Part shown: piece by piece, positions 63,322 to 64,000 of the stretch
Layout: each line of letters begins with the position of its first letter
Numbering within the stretch: position 1 is the stretch's first letter
Assembly: GCF_004343605.1 (NCBI RefSeq)
Contig: NZ_POSF01000002.1
Location: forward strand, 1-64,000
Reading direction: 5' to 3'
Length of the DNA: 64,000 nucleotides
Source of the DNA: Dehalobacter sp. 12DCB1
GTDB taxonomy: Bacteria; Bacillota; Desulfitobacteriia; Desulfitobacteriales; Syntrophobotulaceae
Translations under genes and position numbers: made by a program
Notes under the pieces: generated by a model
Database searches by the model: none
What the model was told of the DNA's origin: nothing
What the model saw: only the letters and a program-made list of their open reading frames with translations

Positions 63322-63411
63322 TGGCGGAGGGTTAGGGATTTGAACCCTAGGTACACTAACGTGCACACTGGTTTTCGAGACCAGCTCCTTAAGCCACTCG
63401 GACAACCCTCC
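63322..63411 (-). tRNA. tRNA-Ser(CGA), attachment site gene
   Basis: On the minus strand a 90-base tRNA with acceptor stem GGAGGGT/ACCCTCC, anticodon stem CTGGT/ACCAG, loop CTCGAAA (anticodon CGA, reads UCG), a long variable arm typical of tRNA-Ser, T-loop TTCAAAT, discriminator G and an encoded CCA at 63322-63324. Its 3' end borders the integrase gene, so the element very probably integrated here and this end is attR. Confidence 0.93.
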
Positions 63412-63489
63412 GGATTATTAACTTATTTCAGTACCCCAGATAGAACTCGGATAGAACAACTCAAAAATCCATATTTATTCGAACTTCGG

Positions 63490-63592
63490 GGAGAGTAGAA
63501 ACCGCATAAATACTAGGTTTTCGGCTACATGGTTTCCACAATGCCCAACACATTTCGAGTGCGGCGCGTTATGACCACTTCGCTACTTCTCC
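63490..63592 (-). pseudogene. Degenerate tRNA-Ser(CGA)-like sequence
   Basis: On the minus strand the 5' half is a good tRNA-Ser: GGAGAAG, D-stem GCG/CGC, and CCGCA-CTCGAAA-TGTGT with anticodon CGA. The second half has no T-arm and no matching CTTCTCC. It holds an enlarged hairpin region and ends in CTACTCTCC, which can pair with GGAG-A-AGTAG leaving one bulged A. It is probably a disrupted tRNA gene, though a new structured RNA is possible. Confidence 0.5.
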
Positions 63593-63631
63593 ATGATAAA
63601 TATATTATTTTTAAGATTATGAGGTTTTGCT

Positions 63632-64000
63632 TTAGACTCCGGTACGTTTTTCCCGGAAATATTGTTTTAACAGTACCGAGCATTCTTCTTCCAAGACGCC
63701 TGCCGTGACTTCAACTTTGTGATTCCAACAGTTTCTGTTCAGTACATTCATCACGGACTCAACAGCGCCGCCTTTGGCATCCATCGCTCCGTAGACCAGG
63801 TGTTTGATCCTAGCTTGAAGAATTGCGCCGGCACACATCGGGCAGGGTTCCAGGGTGACATACAACGTCGCATCCGTCAGCCTCCAGTGACCCATCACCT
63901 CGGCTGCTCGCCGAATGGCGAGAATTTCGGCATGTCCGGTCGGGTCTTGTTTCTGCTCTTTTTCATTGAAGGCGACAGATAGAATTTGCTGATTTACGAT
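63632..64000 (-). CDS. tadA: tRNA-specific adenosine deaminase, 5' partial
   Basis: The frame is open to the end of the window, so the N-terminus is missing; the short frame beginning at 63898 is only part of it. Zinc and catalytic motifs are present: GHAEILAIRRAA (HAE) and LEPCPMCAGAILQARI (PCPMC). TadA converts A34 to inosine in tRNA-Arg(ACG). A host gene outside the element, on the same strand as the two tRNA-Ser sequences. Confidence 0.93.
   Translation of the reverse strand: MVNQQILSVAFNEKEQKQDPTGHAEILAIRRAAEVMGHWRLTDATLYVTLEPCPMCAGAILQARIKHLVYGAMDAKGGAVESVMNVLNRNCWNHKVEVTAGVLEEECSVLLKQYFREKRTGV

Overview
The window is almost entirely one large integrative and conjugative element (ICE) of the Tn1549/Tn916-like type in a Gram-positive, endospore-forming bacterium, probably class Clostridia. 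Supporting signs are strong AGGAGG-type ribosome sites, a LexA box of the Bacillus/Clostridium type, a decayed GerA-type spore germination gene, and a Firmicutes-style PcfB/MobC/relaxase/VirD4/Maff2/PrgI/VirB4 transfer module. I cannot name the species. The left end of the element lies outside the window. The right end is at about 63322, where the integrase stop codon abuts the encoded CCA end of a tRNA-Ser(CGA). Beyond it lies host DNA: a degenerate tRNA-Ser-like sequence and tadA, which runs off the window.

Layout. (1) 1-21229, + strand, GC-rich: conjugation module, with a helicase/methylase (partial), Toprim protein, AAA ATPase, a candidate oriT at about 7397-7478, MobC, relaxase, PcfB, ArdC-like protein, VirD4 coupling protein, Maff2-like and VirB6-like membrane proteins, PrgI, VirB4 and an NlpC/P60 cell-wall hydrolase. 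(2) 21339-29449, + strand, lower GC: a complete Tad/Flp pilus locus (CpaB, CpaE, CpaF, TadB, TadC, two Flp-like pilins, two pseudopilins, prepilin peptidase) plus a lipoprotein. (3) 29462-33957: two radical SAM proteins and a U32-family Fe-S protein around an exported protein with a Tyr/Trp-Asn tripeptide-like repeat. This looks like an undescribed repeat-modifying system linked to the pilus locus. (4) 34271-35340: an HD-GYP c-di-GMP phosphodiesterase and a gerA pseudogene. (5) 35660-46884, - strand, AT-rich: defence island with a nuclease-helicase, a Cap4-like nuclease, a Gabija-like OLD/UvrD pair, a zinc-ribbon protein with a HEPN-like motif, and an AlwI-type restriction-modification system. 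(6) 47088-48042: an SOS locus with a LexA box, in which dinB and a SRAP gene have lost their facing 3' halves. (7) 48138-58328, - strand: a second cluster with nuclease-like proteins, Nmad3, an HD-DUF429 fusion, an HsdR-N-type nuclease, a 906-residue multidomain protein with a nitrilase domain, and a WYL regulator. It is a good candidate for an undescribed defence or nucleic-acid modification system. (8) 60130-63321, + strand: a c-di-GMP-I (GEMM) riboswitch with stacked terminators, followed by a small sigma-like factor, a structured non-coding stretch, an excisionase-like protein and a tyrosine integrase.

How it may work together (inference): regions 1 and 8 move the element. The Tad locus and repeat protein would build a surface structure after transfer. 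The phosphodiesterase and riboswitch suggest that c-di-GMP, a surface-attachment signal, feeds into element behaviour. Regions 5 and 7 would protect the host against phages or competing elements.
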